A stretch of 64,000 nucleotides of DNA from Priestia megaterium (GTDB lineage: Bacteria; Bacillota; Bacilli; Bacillales; Bacillaceae_H): assembly GCA_008180335.1 (NCBI GenBank), contig VTEF01000001.1:248001-312000 (forward strand), written 5' to 3'. This document shows positions 46,977-56,948 of the stretch, piece after piece. The notes under the pieces were generated by a model that saw nothing but the letters and a program-made list of their open reading frames with translations, had not been told where the DNA came from and made no database searches. The position numbers and the translations under genes are program-made. The first letter of the stretch is position 1; each line of letters starts with the position of its first letter.

Positions 46977-47012
46977 AGAAAGACGTACGGATGGTTTCGT
47001 ACGTCTTTTTCT
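46977..47012 (+). terminator. terminator after secDF
   Basis: A perfect 13-bp stem (46977-46989 with 46998-47010), 8-nt loop, T-rich 3' arm; 1 bp after the stop codon. Confidence 0.9.
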
Positions 47013-47104
47013 TATTCAATTTTTTGTATATCACCATGCAAGTAACCTCGTTGAATGAGACTTTGTTTCATGACATAAACATCATTGGGGTAATCTATGA
47101 AGGG
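47012..47104 (-). pseudogene. short antisense reading frame, possible gene remnant
   Basis: On the minus strand a 30-codon frame ends at 47012 and reads DYPNDVYVMKQSLIQRG then YLHGDIQKIE, with protein-like composition. The only ATG in it (47071-47069) has no Shine-Dalgarno. It may be the 3' scar of a deleted gene; family not recognised. Chance is possible. Confidence 0.25.
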
Positions 47105-47147
47105 AGATATTTAGTCAGAAAATAATTTAATAAAAGGATGTGAAGGA

Positions 47148-48041
47148 GTGGAAAAAGAAGAGCGATTTAAACAAGCTCAAACTGTTGCAGTTGTGGGTAT
47201 TATCGGTAATTTATTGTTAGCTATTATGAAGTCAATTGTGGGAGTTATGGCCAATAGCCGTGCGCTTATCGCTGATGCGGTCAACTCTGCATCCGATGTT
47301 GCGGGTTCATTAGTTGTATACATAGGTGTTCGAATTGCAAAACAACCACCAGATGAGGATCATCCTTACGGACATGGAAAAGCGGAATCGATTGCAGCGA
47401 TTGTGGTTGCCGTATTGCTAGTGATTGTCGGAATTGAGATTTTAACAGCTTCGTTTAAAGCGTTTTTTAATCCTATTGAGCCACCAAAACTATTTGCTGT
47501 GTTTGCATTAATTTTTGCGATTCTTGTGAAAGAAGGGCTTTACCGATACACGTATCGCGTGGGAAAGCAAATTAACAGTGATGCAGTGATGATTAATGCA
47601 CATGATCATCGTGCTGATGTATTTTCTTCTTTTGCAGCGCTTATTGGTATTGGTGCAGCACTTATTGGTGAAAAAATAAACATGAATTGGCTTGTTTATG
47701 CAGACCCGCTTGCAGGTTTGTTTGTATCGTTATTTGTGTTAAAAACAGCTTGGTCATTAGGCGCAGAAGCGTTTCATAATACATTAGACCATGTGCTTCA
47801 TGAAGAAGACATTACACATTTAAAAGAATTAGTTGCAAATGTCCCTGGAGTCAAAAAAGTGAATTCTTTCTATGCAAGAGAGCATGGATATTATGTTATT
47901 GTCGATTTACGGATTTCTGTTGATCCACTTATAACGGTAGAAGAAGGTCATGCCATTGGAAAAAAAGTAAAAGCTCAGCTGTTAAAGGATTCGAACATTC
48001 AAGACGTATTTGTCCATGTGAATCCGTATTCACAGAACTAA
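47148..48041 (+). CDS. cation diffusion facilitator transporter
   Basis: 297-residue CDF-family metal/proton antiporter: six hydrophobic segments, metal-site motifs ALIADAVNSASDVAG (helix II) and NAHDHRADVFSS (helix V), the HPYGHGKAE loop, and a cytoplasmic C-terminal domain ending VFVHVNPYSQN. Substrate could be Zn, Mn or Fe; B. subtilis MneP/MneS are CDF manganese exporters, but I cannot assign orthology. It starts at GTG 47148 with AAAAGGATGTGA upstream. It occupies the position of yrvC-yrvD in B. subtilis. Confidence 0.9.
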   Translation: MEKEERFKQAQTVAVVGIIGNLLLAIMKSIVGVMANSRALIADAVNSASDVAGSLVVYIGVRIAKQPPDEDHPYGHGKAESIAAIVVAVLLVIVGIEILTASFKAFFNPIEPPKLFAVFALIFAILVKEGLYRYTYRVGKQINSDAVMINAHDHRADVFSSFAALIGIGAALIGEKINMNWLVYADPLAGLFVSLFVLKTAWSLGAEAFHNTLDHVLHEEDITHLKELVANVPGVKKVNSFYAREHGYYVIVDLRISVDPLITVEEGHAIGKKVKAQLLKDSNIQDVFVHVNPYSQN

Positions 48042-48054
48042 TCTTTTTCTTTCA

Positions 48055-48083
48055 TTGCCCGTTTGTAACCACTCTAGTATAAT
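48055..48083 (+). promoter_or_regulatory. sigma-A promoter of recJ-apt
   Basis: TTGCCC (48055-48060), 17-nt spacer, perfect TATAAT (48078-48083), ending 25 bp before ATG of recJ. Confidence 0.65.
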
Positions 48084-48108
48084 AATGTGGGTTAAGGGGT
48101 GATGAGAT

Positions 48109-50451
48109 ATGTTACAGTCAAAGAAACGCTGGAACGTTCAGCATAGTGATGAACGACTTGTTGATGAATTTGTGAAAACCCTCGATATTACACCTCTAGT
48201 TGCTTCATTATTAGTTAATAGAGGAATCACAACACCAGAAGCAGCTACAAAGTTTTTACATGTTGAAGATCAACCATTTCACGATCCATTTTTGTTACAT
48301 GATATGGATAAAGCAGTAGTGCGTATTCAACAAGCAATCGAACAAGATGAACGCATTATGATATATGGAGATTATGATGCTGATGGTGTAAGCAGTACAT
48401 CTGTCATGCTTACAGCTTTAAAGCAGCTTGGAGCAGATGTTGATTTTTATATTCCAAACCGTTTTACAGAAGGGTATGGTCCGAATAAATCAGCTTTTGA
48501 AAAAATTAATGAAGATGGATATACATTAGTTATTACAGTTGATACAGGTATTTCGGCTGTAGAAGAAGCCGCTTTTGTACAAGAATTAAATTTTGATCTG
48601 ATTATTACTGATCATCATGAACCTGGTCCACAGCTACCTGATGCTTATGCAATTATCCATCCCAAACTCTCTAGTAGTACATATCCATGTAAAGAGCTGG
48701 CAGGAGTTGGAGTAGCATTTAAGCTAGCTCATGCATTACTAGGAGAGGTTCCTGAACATTTACTTGAGCTAGCGGTAATTGGCACGATTGCTGACTTGGT
48801 TCCGTTAGTGGATGAAAATCGTTTAATTGCTCGAAAAGGTCTACAATATTTAAAACAATCAAGCCGACCTGGAATTGAAGCACTTTTAAAAGTGTGCGGT
48901 GTAAAAAAAGAAGATATTAATGAGGATACAATTGGGTTTGCAATAGCTCCAAGAATCAATGCTGTAGGACGGCTTCAAGATGCTGATCCTGCGGTCGATT
49001 TACTGATGACGACTGATTTAGAGGAAGCTCTTCAGCTGGCAAAAGAAATTGACAGTCTCAACAAAGAACGCCAACAAATTGTGAATGATATGACAGAAGA
49101 AGCGGTCAAGATGGTCGAAGAGCTTTATCCACCGAATGAACATTCTGTCTTAATCGTTGAAGGAGAAGGATGGAATGCCGGGGTAGTAGGGATTGTTGCT
49201 TCTCGTCTGGTTGAACGATTCTATCGCCCTACGATTGTGTTAAGTATAGATTCCGAAAAAGGTATTGCAAAAGGATCGGCAAGAAGTATTGAAGGTTTTG
49301 ATTTATTTGCAAAGCTTTCACAATGTCGTGATATTCTGCCGCATTTTGGCGGCCACCCAATGGCGGCTGGAATGACATTGGCTAAACAAGATGTGAGCGA
49401 GCTGCGAAGACGCTTAAACAATCAGGCTCAGGATGTGTTAACTGAACAGGATTTTATCCCGACTACATCAATTGATACTATTTGTGAAGTAGAAGACATT
49501 ACAATTGAAAGCATTGAGCAGCTGAATGCGCTAGCTCCATTTGGTATGCATAATCCAAAGCCGAAAGTGTTAATTAAAAGTGTGCATACAACATCGATGC
49601 GTAAGATTGGAAGTGATAAAACCCACTTGAAGCTTGTATTTGAGAAAAGCGGTTATTCGATTGATGCTGTCGGTTTTGGATTAGGGCATATAGTCGATGA
49701 GGTCTCACCTGTCGCGCAGATTTCGTTAGTGGGAGAATTATCAATTAATGAATGGAATAATATGAGAAAGCCGCAATTAATGGTAGAGGATCTTTCTGTA
49801 GATGAATGGCAAATGTTTGATTATCGTAGTACAGTTGATGCAAATCGTTTTTTTCAACAGGTCTGTACAAATGAGATGAAAATGATTGCATTTAAGAATG
49901 AAACAATCAATGAGCATGGTCGGTTATTACCCAGAAACCAAGTAACAGTAGTTGATAATATAGAAGCAGCACAGCAGTGTAATTTGTTAAATGAGCAAGT
50001 TGTATTGTTAGATTTACCGCCATCGCGGGAAATGTTAACCGCTCTATTTAAAAAAGGACAGCCAGCTCGCATCTATGCTATTTTCTTAACGAAAGAAAAC
50101 CATTATTTTGATACAGCTCTTACACGTGATCATTTTAAATGGTTTTATGGATTTTTAGCGAAAAGAAGTCCATTTGATTTAAAGCGCTATAAAGAAGATT
50201 TAGCTATTCATAAAGGGTGGTCAAAAGATACAATTGATTTTATATCACAGGTGTTTTTTGAGTTAGAATTTGTTACAATAAACAATGGTCTAATTTCATT
50301 AGTGAAAAATAGCGCCAAACGTGATTTAATAGAATCTGCGACTTATCGCGAAAAACAGCAGCAAATCGAAATGGAAAAAAATTTTATTTATAGTTCATAC
50401 GCACAGCTTAAAAATGAATTTGATGAAATTTTTAAGGGTTCGAATGAATGA
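48109..50451 (+). CDS. recJ: single-stranded-DNA-specific exonuclease RecJ
   Basis: 5'-3' ssDNA exonuclease for recombination and mismatch/base-excision repair. 780 residues, the long Bacillus form. DHH motifs: IYGDYDADGVSST, VITVDTGIS, ITDHHEPG; DHHA1 part with AIAPRINAVGR and FGGHPMAAGMTL; then OB-fold and a C-terminal extension specific to Firmicutes. RBS AAGGGGTGATGAG upstream of ATG 48109. Followed 15 bp later by apt. Confidence 0.96.
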   Translation: MLQSKKRWNVQHSDERLVDEFVKTLDITPLVASLLVNRGITTPEAATKFLHVEDQPFHDPFLLHDMDKAVVRIQQAIEQDERIMIYGDYDADGVSSTSVMLTALKQLGADVDFYIPNRFTEGYGPNKSAFEKINEDGYTLVITVDTGISAVEEAAFVQELNFDLIITDHHEPGPQLPDAYAIIHPKLSSSTYPCKELAGVGVAFKLAHALLGEVPEHLLELAVIGTIADLVPLVDENRLIARKGLQYLKQSSRPGIEALLKVCGVKKEDINEDTIGFAIAPRINAVGRLQDADPAVDLLMTTDLEEALQLAKEIDSLNKERQQIVNDMTEEAVKMVEELYPPNEHSVLIVEGEGWNAGVVGIVASRLVERFYRPTIVLSIDSEKGIAKGSARSIEGFDLFAKLSQCRDILPHFGGHPMAAGMTLAKQDVSELRRRLNNQAQDVLTEQDFIPTTSIDTICEVEDITIESIEQLNALAPFGMHNPKPKVLIKSVHTTSMRKIGSDKTHLKLVFEKSGYSIDAVGFGLGHIVDEVSPVAQISLVGELSINEWNNMRKPQLMVEDLSVDEWQMFDYRSTVDANRFFQQVCTNEMKMIAFKNETINEHGRLLPRNQVTVVDNIEAAQQCNLLNEQVVLLDLPPSREMLTALFKKGQPARIYAIFLTKENHYFDTALTRDHFKWFYGFLAKRSPFDLKRYKEDLAIHKGWSKDTIDFISQVFFELEFVTINNGLISLVKNSAKRDLIESATYREKQQQIEMEKNFIYSSYAQLKNEFDEIFKGSNE

Positions 50452-50466
50452 GGAGGCAACATAAGA

Positions 50467-50979
50467 ATGAATTTCAAGGATTATATTACAATCGTACCTG
50501 ACTGGCCAAAGCCGGGTATTAAATTTAAAGATATTTCTACATTAATGGACAATGGTGAAGTATATCGTGCTGCAACAGACGAGATCATGAAATATGCAAA
50601 AGATAAAAAGATCGATATTATCGTTGGACCAGAAGCACGTGGCTTTATTGTAGGATGCCCGGTTGCTTATGCATTAGGCGTAGGCTTTGCACCAGTTCGT
50701 AAGGAAGGAAAATTACCGCGTGAAGTGATTAAAGTTGATTATGGCTTAGAGTATGGAAAAGATGTGTTAACTATTCACAAAGATGCTATTAAACCTGGTC
50801 AACGTGTACTGATTACAGATGATTTGCTTGCAACAGGCGGTACAATTGAAGCAACAATTAAGCTTGTAGAAGAATTAGGCGGAGTTGTTGCAGGGATTGC
50901 ATTTTTAATTGAACTATCATACCTTAATGGCCGTGAAAAGCTAGAGGGCTATGATCTATTTACTTTAATGACATATTAA
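50467..50979 (+). CDS. apt: adenine phosphoribosyltransferase
   Basis: Purine salvage enzyme making AMP from adenine and PRPP. 170 residues: [45 protein letters not shown] and the PRPP loop [23 protein letters not shown] before ATG 50467. Operon with recJ and ended by a terminator before relA. Confidence 0.98.
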   Translation: MNFKDYITIVPDWPKPGIKFKDISTLMDNGEVYRAATDEIMKYAKDKKIDIIVGPEARGFIVGCPVAYALGVGFAPVRKEGKLPREVIKVDYGLEYGKDVLTIHKDAIKPGQRVLITDDLLATGGTIEATIKLVEELGGVVAGIAFLIELSYLNGREKLEGYDLFTLMTY

Positions 50980-51010
50980 AAAGTTAGAAGCAGTAAATAG
51001 TGAAAAAGAC

Positions 51011-51041
51011 AAGAGTACCGTTACTAAAGGTACTCTTTTTC
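51011..51041 (+). terminator. terminator after apt
   Basis: AAGAGTACC (51011-51019) with GGTACTCTT (51029-51037), 9-nt loop, T-tract to 51040. Confidence 0.85.
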
Positions 51042-51080
51042 TATACGGTGATAAAGAACCATTAAAGAGGCGATCATTTG

Positions 51081-51148
51081 TAACTAGTGAATTGAACAAA
51101 GATAGAGTAGATGGAAAGAGCTACCTTCTAAAGGAAGTTTCACTTTAT
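51081..51148 (+). repeat. repetitive intergenic element, partial copy C
   Basis: Contains TAACTA (51081-51086), a GTAG/CTAC hairpin and the tail GAAGTTTCACTTTAT (51134-51148), which differs from the tails of copies A and B by one base each. The upstream portion is divergent. Lies between the apt terminator and the relA promoter. Confidence 0.5.
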
Positions 51149-51170
51149 TTTATAAATTATTGCCAAAGGC

Positions 51171-51199
51171 TTTACATCTCTATAAATTTTCATGATAAT
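51171..51199 (+). promoter_or_regulatory. sigma-A promoter of relA
   Basis: TTTACA (51171-51176), 17-nt spacer, GATAAT (51194-51199). About 45 bp before the relA start. Confidence 0.65.
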
Positions 51200-51245
51200 A
51201 GTTACAATATGAATTAATAAAATGCTAGTTGATAAAGGTGATTTC

Positions 51246-53444
51246 ATGGCAAATGAGCAAGTGCTAACAGCTGAACAGGTCATTGATAATTCCAGACGTT
51301 ATTTAGGGGAAGAAGATATTGCGTTTGTTCAAGCCGCATACGATTTTGCAAAAGAAGCGCACAAAGAGCAATATCGTAAATCCGGGGAACCGTATATTAT
51401 TCATCCAATACAAGTTGCAGGAATTCTAGTTGATCTTGATATGGATCCGGCTACAATCGCAGCTGGATTTTTGCATGATGTAGTAGAAGATACAGAGATA
51501 ACGTTAAAAGACTTAGAGAAAGCTTTTAACGAAGAAGTAGCAATGCTGGTGGACGGTGTAACGAAATTAGGTAAAATTAAATATAAATCAAAAGAAGAAC
51601 AACAAGCAGAAAACCATCGGAAAATGTTTGTTGCGATGGCACAAGATATTCGTGTTATTTTAATTAAATTAGCCGATCGTTTGCATAATATGCGAACTTT
51701 AAAGCATTTACCACAAGAAAAACAACGAAGAATTTCAAATGAAACGCTTGAGATTTTTGCTCCGCTTGCTCACCGTTTAGGAATTTCAAAAATTAAATGG
51801 GAGCTTGAGGATACAGCATTACGTTATTTAAATCCACAGCAGTATTATCGAATTGTGAACTTAATGAAGAAAAAGCGTGCAGAACGTGAGCAATATTTAG
51901 CAGAAGTCATCGATGAAGTACGTGAACATGTTGATGATGTATCAATTAAGGTGGAGATTTCGGGCCGACCTAAACATATTTATTCAATCTATCGAAAAAT
52001 GGCGTTGCAAAACAAGCAGTTTAACGAAATTTATGATTTATTAGCTGTTCGTATTATCGTTAATAGCATCAAAGATTGTTATGCGGTATTAGGAATTATT
52101 CATACTTGCTGGAAACCGATGCCAGGTCGTTTTAAAGATTATATTGCGATGCCAAAGCAAAATATGTATCAGTCTCTTCATACAACAGTGATTGGTCCAA
52201 AAGGAGACCCTCTTGAAGTACAAATTCGAACATTTGAGATGCATCAAATTGCTGAATATGGTATCGCAGCTCACTGGGCTTATAAAGAAGGAAAAACAGC
52301 TGAACACTCCTCTTTTGAGGAGAAGTTAACATGGTTCCGTGAAATTTTAGAATTTCAAAATGATGCAAATGATGCTGAAGAATTTATGGAATCTTTAAAA
52401 GTCGACTTATTTTCTGACATGGTCTATATTTTCACACCGAAGGGTGATGTGATTGAATTGCCTGCCGGTTCAGTACCTATTGATTTTTCATACCGCATTC
52501 ATTCTGAAATTGGAAATAAAACGATTGGTGCTAAAGTAAACGGAAAGATGGTTACTTTAGATTATCGCTTGAAAACAGGAGATATTATTGAAATTTTAAC
52601 GTCTAAACATTCATATGGACCGAGCAAAGATTGGTTAAAATTAGCGCAAACCTCACAAGCGAAAAATAAAATTCGTCAATTCTTTAAAAAGCAAAGCCGT
52701 GATGAAAACATTGAAAAAGGGAAAGAACTAGTTGACAAAGAAATCCGTCAAATGGAATTCGATGTAAAAGAAGTGCTAACAGCTGATAATATTAAGCGAG
52801 TAGCGGAAAAGTTTAACTTTGCTAATGAAGATGATATGTATGCAGCCATTGGCTATAATGGGCTTACAGCTGCACAAGTAGCGAATCGTTTAACAGAAAA
52901 ATGGCGCAAACAACGAGATCAAGAACAAGAAGTTCAAATTGATGATATTGCACGTGACACAGCGGCTAAAAGAGTTCGTCAACATAAGCGGAAAGATTCA
53001 GGAGTAATCGTTCCTGGTGTTGAAAACATGTTAATTCGCTTATCTAAATGCTGTAATCCGGTTCCTGGTGATGAGATTGTTGGATTTATTACAAAGGGAC
53101 GAGGAGTTTCTGTGCATCGAGCTGACTGTTTGAATATTCACACTCAAGACTCTGAAAATCGTTTAATTCCAGTAGAGTGGGAAACACACATTAAAGAAGG
53201 AAAAGAGTTTAATGTGGAAATTGAAATTTCAGGGTATGATCGTCGTGGTTTATTGAACGAGGTATTACAAGCAGTCAATGAAACAAAGACTAATATTTCA
53301 GCTGTATCAGGTAAATCAGATCGAAATAAGATGGCCACGATTCATATGTCTATTTCCATTCATAATATTAGTCATCTTCATAAAGTAGTGGAGCGTATTA
53401 AACAAATTCGTGATATTTATTCTGTACGCCGGATTATGCATTAA
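51246..53444 (+). CDS. relA: bifunctional (p)ppGpp synthetase/hydrolase Rel
   Basis: Stringent-response enzyme. 732 residues: HD hydrolase domain ([26 protein letters not shown]), synthetase domain ([36 protein letters not shown]), TGS ([19 protein letters not shown]), zinc-finger/RIS region ([18 protein letters not shown]) and C-terminal ACT. HD residues are intact, so both activities are expected. The start is ATG 51246 with AAAGGTGAT; ATG 51222 has no Shine-Dalgarno. dtd follows 15 bp later. Confidence 0.97.
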   Translation: MANEQVLTAEQVIDNSRRYLGEEDIAFVQAAYDFAKEAHKEQYRKSGEPYIIHPIQVAGILVDLDMDPATIAAGFLHDVVEDTEITLKDLEKAFNEEVAMLVDGVTKLGKIKYKSKEEQQAENHRKMFVAMAQDIRVILIKLADRLHNMRTLKHLPQEKQRRISNETLEIFAPLAHRLGISKIKWELEDTALRYLNPQQYYRIVNLMKKKRAEREQYLAEVIDEVREHVDDVSIKVEISGRPKHIYSIYRKMALQNKQFNEIYDLLAVRIIVNSIKDCYAVLGIIHTCWKPMPGRFKDYIAMPKQNMYQSLHTTVIGPKGDPLEVQIRTFEMHQIAEYGIAAHWAYKEGKTAEHSSFEEKLTWFREILEFQNDANDAEEFMESLKVDLFSDMVYIFTPKGDVIELPAGSVPIDFSYRIHSEIGNKTIGAKVNGKMVTLDYRLKTGDIIEILTSKHSYGPSKDWLKLAQTSQAKNKIRQFFKKQSRDENIEKGKELVDKEIRQMEFDVKEVLTADNIKRVAEKFNFANEDDMYAAIGYNGLTAAQVANRLTEKWRKQRDQEQEVQIDDIARDTAAKRVRQHKRKDSGVIVPGVENMLIRLSKCCNPVPGDEIVGFITKGRGVSVHRADCLNIHTQDSENRLIPVEWETHIKEGKEFNVEIEISGYDRRGLLNEVLQAVNETKTNISAVSGKSDRNKMATIHMSISIHNISHLHKVVERIKQIRDIYSVRRIMH

Positions 53445-53459
53445 GAGAGGTACGGTTTC

Positions 53460-53909
53460 ATGAGAGTAGTAGTACAGCGCGCAAAAGAGGCAAAAGTAAC
53501 AGTAGATGGTGAGACAATTGGTGAAATAAAAAAGGGCTTCATGTTGTTAGTCGGGGTTACGCACCAAGATGAGGCAGCAGATGCGGACTATCTCGCTGAT
53601 AAAATTGTAAATTTACGCGTATTTGAGGATCAGACGGGTAAGATGAATTTATCGCTTCTTGATATAAAAGGGGAAATACTTTCTGTGTCACAGTTCACAT
53701 TATACGGCGACTGTCGAAAAGGAAGACGGCCTAATTTTATGGAAGCAGCTAAGCCAGATTATGCAGTAGAGATTTACAATTACTTTAATGAAGCGTTAGC
53801 TAACAAAGGAATCCATGTTGAGACAGGGTCATTTGGTGCAATGATGGATGTATCCTTTACAAATGATGGGCCTGTTACATTGATTGTGGAAAGCAAAGAA
53901 AAAGCATAA
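53460..53909 (+). CDS. dtd: D-aminoacyl-tRNA deacylase
   Basis: Hydrolyses D-amino acids and glycine from mischarged tRNA. 149 residues with the catalytic [15 protein letters not shown] and the Gly-cisPro motif [13 protein letters not shown] 53460, RBS AGAGAGGTAC. Cotranscribed with relA. Confidence 0.96.
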   Translation: MRVVVQRAKEAKVTVDGETIGEIKKGFMLLVGVTHQDEAADADYLADKIVNLRVFEDQTGKMNLSLLDIKGEILSVSQFTLYGDCRKGRRPNFMEAAKPDYAVEIYNYFNEALANKGIHVETGSFGAMMDVSFTNDGPVTLIVESKEKA

Positions 53910-53911
53910 TG

Positions 53912-53951
53912 AAAAAGCGTCAGCACGAGATGAAAGTGCTGACGCTTTTTT
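53912..53951. terminator. bidirectional terminator dtd / yrvJ
   Basis: A perfect 15-bp stem (53912-53926 with 53936-53950), 9-nt loop, A- and T-runs on the two sides. Confidence 0.92.
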
Positions 53952-53964
53952 CGAATGAAACATA

Positions 53965-54891
53965 TTAATGCCTGGCGAAATAATTGCTTAACCCTCTCAC
54001 AATACTTGTTGTAATAGATTGTTGATATGTAACGGAGTTAATATATTTTTCTTCGCGTTTATTACTTAAAAAACCAAGTTCGATCAATGTACTCGGGCGA
54101 TTATTTTCTCTTAGTACATAATAATCACCAAATCGCTGTCCTTTGTCTTGTAGTTTGGCATGGTGAACAAGTGAATGATGAATGGCATTTGTGAGTGCTG
54201 AATCTTGTTTCTTATAGTAAAAATAAGTCATTAATCCTGTTAAATCCTTGTTTTCAACACTATTATAATGCACGCTAATAAATGCGTCTGCTGACTTAGA
54301 TGGAAGGGTTCGGTCTGAGAGGTGAAGATAAGTGTCCTTTTTTCGGGTTAAAATAACACGGGCGCCAGCTTGTTCCAGCTTTGTTTTTAGCAGAAGAACG
54401 GTACGTAACGTTAAATCTTTTTCATAGGTTCCTTGTGTTCCTGTTGCTCCTTTGTCTTTCCCGCCATGTCCGGCATCTAAAATAATCGTTTTGTTTTGTA
54501 AATAAGGCGAAGCACCTGAAGGAATGATGAATGTGCCGGGAGAAAGGTCAATTTGCTGCTGGGGAGTTAATGTATAAAAGTCAATTTCTTTAACATAAGC
54601 TTCGTAAATCCAGCCTTGGTAATGTGTAGTTTGAATGAATAACCATTTGCCTTGACGATCGATAACGCCTACTTTTTGGCCTTTCTGAAGTTGATGAATA
54701 ACCGAAAATGATGAACCAGGACCGCTTCGAACTTGAAGTATATCTGCAGTAATCATCACCGGTGCATGTATAGGGAGTGCTTTGTGCTCAAATGATGATA
54801 AGCAGCTAAGAACAATAAGGGACAAGAGAAATTGAAATCCAAATATTTTTATAAAATAAGAAATAGATATGAAACCTCCTTTACGTAACAA
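53965..54891 (-). CDS. yrvJ: N-acetylmuramoyl-L-alanine amidase with SH3b domain
   Basis: Exported cell-wall hydrolase, zinc-dependent Amidase_3 type. Up to 308 residues: signal/anchor (FGFQFLLSLIVLSCLSSF), one bacterial SH3 domain (ADILQVRSGPGSSFSVIHQL to WIYEAYV), then the amidase domain with IILDAGHGGKDKGATG, the catalytic Glu in TYEKDLTL, ISVHYNS and STLIELGFLSN. B. subtilis YrvJ is longer with several SH3 repeats; here only one remains. The frame's only standard start is TTG 54891, which precedes the Shine-Dalgarno (see next entry), so the true start is uncertain. Confidence 0.85.
   Translation of the reverse strand: MLRKGGFISISYFIKIFGFQFLLSLIVLSCLSSFEHKALPIHAPVMITADILQVRSGPGSSFSVIHQLQKGQKVGVIDRQGKWLFIQTTHYQGWIYEAYVKEIDFYTLTPQQQIDLSPGTFIIPSGASPYLQNKTIILDAGHGGKDKGATGTQGTYEKDLTLRTVLLLKTKLEQAGARVILTRKKDTYLHLSDRTLPSKSADAFISVHYNSVENKDLTGLMTYFYYKKQDSALTNAIHHSLVHHAKLQDKGQRFGDYYVLRENNRPSTLIELGFLSNKREEKYINSVTYQQSITTSIVRGLSNYFARH
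54862..54882 (-). promoter_or_regulatory. yrvJ Shine-Dalgarno without a standard start codon
   Basis: AAAGGAGG (54882-54875, minus strand) is the best Shine-Dalgarno near this gene, yet the in-frame codons after it are TTC ATA TCT ATT. ATA (54870-54868) or ATT (54864-54862) would be at 4 or 10 nt. No ATG, GTG or TTG is available at proper distance in any frame. Confidence 0.6.
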
Positions 54892-55016
54892 ATAATTTAT
54901 TCGTTGTAAAATAAAAAAATCCTTTCTTTTATGAAAAATGCTGTTGTTTTTGGAAAAGCTATAACTATTGATTAAAGTAAATGACCATTTGATAAAATGG
55001 AAGAAAGGAAGATATG

Positions 55017-55193
55017 ATGAAATTTAGCGAAAAGGGCGAGCAGTCTTTTCAACAAGGTAATCCTATTTTTGGCGTGCATTTTCATGATTTTATTGATAAA
55101 GAAAGCGAGTCATCTTCCATTGAATTAGCGTCTGAATTTGGCCTTTCCTTACGAGATGTAAAAAAATTAAGAAAGAAATTAGAGCGTTCATAA
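55017..55193 (+). CDS. small uncharacterised protein, 58 aa
   Basis: Begins MKFSEKGEQSFQQGNPIFG, continues VHFHDFIDKESESSS and ends in a basic helical part with ELASEFGLSLRDVKKLRKKL, resembling a helix-turn-helix of a DNA-binding protein. AGAAAGGAAG lies just upstream of adjacent ATGs at 55014 and 55017. B. subtilis has a small gene (yrzK, from memory) between yrvJ and hisS, a likely counterpart. Function unknown. Confidence 0.7.
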   Translation: MKFSEKGEQSFQQGNPIFGVHFHDFIDKESESSSIELASEFGLSLRDVKKLRKKLERS

Positions 55194-55263
55194 GCTAAAG
55201 CGTTCAATTCCCACAATTAATCTCGCTCTCAAAAAACGTTAGCTGAATATCCATTAAAGGTGC

Positions 55264-55292
55264 TTGACAACCGTTCATTTCATTCGTAATAT
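55264..55292 (+). promoter_or_regulatory. sigma-A promoter of hisS-aspS
   Basis: Perfect TTGACA (55264-55269), 17-nt spacer, TAATAT (55287-55292). Transcription would start near 55300, entering the T-box leader. Confidence 0.7.
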
Positions 55293-55299
55293 AGTAAAC

Positions 55300-55627
55300 A
55301 ATTGCTATATTTAGATGGCACGCTTATAATCAATAGAGCTATATAAATGTAAACTGTATATTGAAATAGCCAGTGATGAAGAAAAGTAATTGAGAATCCA
55401 CATGACTAGAGAAGAAATGTCCTAGGCTGAAAGCATTTCTACATGATGACTCAATGAAAGAACACTTCGGAGGCTTCGCTCTGAAAAGGATACTTAGTAG
55501 GAGTTGAACGTGTTCGTACGTTAACGAAATGAGCGGAAGTATCATTGATACTTCAATTAGGGTGGCACCACGTGATTTAAACTCTCGTCCCTACTATGTA
55601 ACAATAGTAGAGATGAGAGTTTTTTTG
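55300..55627 (+). promoter_or_regulatory. T-box riboswitch controlling hisS-aspS
   Basis: Carries the T-box AGGGTGGCACCACG (55559-55572) and a terminator (AACTCTC with GAGAGTT, inner CTACTAT/ATAGTAG, T7 at 55620-55626). Stem I shows the AGAGAAG bend motif near 55409 and GATGAC near 55446 in the specifier region, which contains Asp codons. In B. subtilis the hisS-aspS leader is a known T-box; I could not settle the exact specifier. Confidence 0.88.
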
Positions 55628-55667
55628 TATAGAAAATTTTTAGTATATAGGAGGCATATGACGCTTT

Positions 55668-56936
55668 ATGTCAGTTCAAATACCTAGAGGAACTCAAGAT
55701 ATTTTACCAGGAAAAGTGGAATATTGGCAGTTTGTGGAGCAAAAGGCTCGTGAAATCTGCCGAGCATTTAATTACCAAGAAATCCGTACACCAATGTTTG
55801 AACATACAGAATTGTTTCAGCGAGGTGTGGGGGAAACAACAGATATTGTTCAAAAAGAAATGTACACCTTTCAAGATCGAGGTGAAAGAAGTCTAACACT
55901 TCGTCCAGAAGGAACTGCTGCAGTCGGGCGTTCGTATGTGACACACAAAATGTTTGGTAGCCCTACACAGCCAACGAAACTTTTCTATATCGGCCCTATG
56001 TTTCGATATGAGCGTCCACAAGCAGGGCGTTTTCGTCAGTTTGTTCAGTTTGGTATAGAAGCACTCGGTGTAAATGATCCATCTATTGATGCAGAAGTCT
56101 TAGCATTATTAATGACTTTCTATCAATCATTAGGATTGAAGAAAATTAAGCTTGTTGTGAACAGCTTAGGTGATACAGAAAGCCGTCAAGCGCATCGTGA
56201 AGCCTTAGTGAATCATTTCTCACCACGTATTGAAGAGTTTTGCAGCGATTGTCAAAATCGTTTGTATAAAAATCCGCTTCGAATCCTAGATTGTAAAAAA
56301 GATCGTGATCATGAATTAATGGCGACTTCGCCTTCCATTTTAGAGTATTTAAATGATTATTCAAAAGAATATTTTGAGACAGTTCAACAATATTTAACTG
56401 ACTTAAATATTGAGTATGTTGTCGACCCGACGCTTGTGCGAGGATTAGACTATTATAATCACACGGCATTTGAATTAATGAGTGAAGCAGAAGGGTTTGG
56501 CGCTATAACAACGCTGTGTGGCGGGGGACGTTACAATGGTTTAATCCAAGAAATTGGCGGACCAGAAACGCCAGGTATTGGATTTGCTTTAAGTATTGAA
56601 CGATTGTTAGCAGCTTTAGAGGCTGAAGGCGTTGAACTGCCGGTTGAAACAGGAGTAGACTGCTACGTTGTTACACTTGGAGATGCAGCAAAGGCAAAAT
56701 CTGTATCCATTGTGAACACACTTCGTCAAGCTGGTTTCGTAGCGGAAAAAGATTATCAAGACAAAAAAGTAAAAGGTCAGTTTAAAGCAGCTGATCGTTT
56801 GCAAGCAAAATACGTTGTTGTATTAGGCGATGATGAATTAGCGAAAAACATTGTAAATGTAAAAAATATGTCATTAGGTACACAAGAAGAAGTGGCGCTT
56901 GATCAATTAGTAGCATATTTACAAAAACAATCATAA
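55668..56936 (+). CDS. hisS: histidyl-tRNA synthetase
   Basis: Class II synthetase. 422 residues: [12 protein letters not shown]-terminus, motif 1 region [13 protein letters not shown], motif 2 [20 protein letters not shown], His-binding [14 protein letters not shown], motif 3 [12 protein letters not shown], and the anticodon-binding C-domain. ATG 55668 is the only good start, but AGGAGG (55649-55654) is 13 nt away and nearer to an out-of-frame ATG at 55658. T-box controlled, with aspS 12 bp downstream. Confidence 0.97.
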   Translation: MSVQIPRGTQDILPGKVEYWQFVEQKAREICRAFNYQEIRTPMFEHTELFQRGVGETTDIVQKEMYTFQDRGERSLTLRPEGTAAVGRSYVTHKMFGSPTQPTKLFYIGPMFRYERPQAGRFRQFVQFGIEALGVNDPSIDAEVLALLMTFYQSLGLKKIKLVVNSLGDTESRQAHREALVNHFSPRIEEFCSDCQNRLYKNPLRILDCKKDRDHELMATSPSILEYLNDYSKEYFETVQQYLTDLNIEYVVDPTLVRGLDYYNHTAFELMSEAEGFGAITTLCGGGRYNGLIQEIGGPETPGIGFALSIERLLAALEAEGVELPVETGVDCYVVTLGDAAKAKSVSIVNTLRQAGFVAEKDYQDKKVKGQFKAADRLQAKYVVVLGDDELAKNIVNVKNMSLGTQEEVALDQLVAYLQKQS

Positions 56937-56948
56937 GGGGGAATAAAG

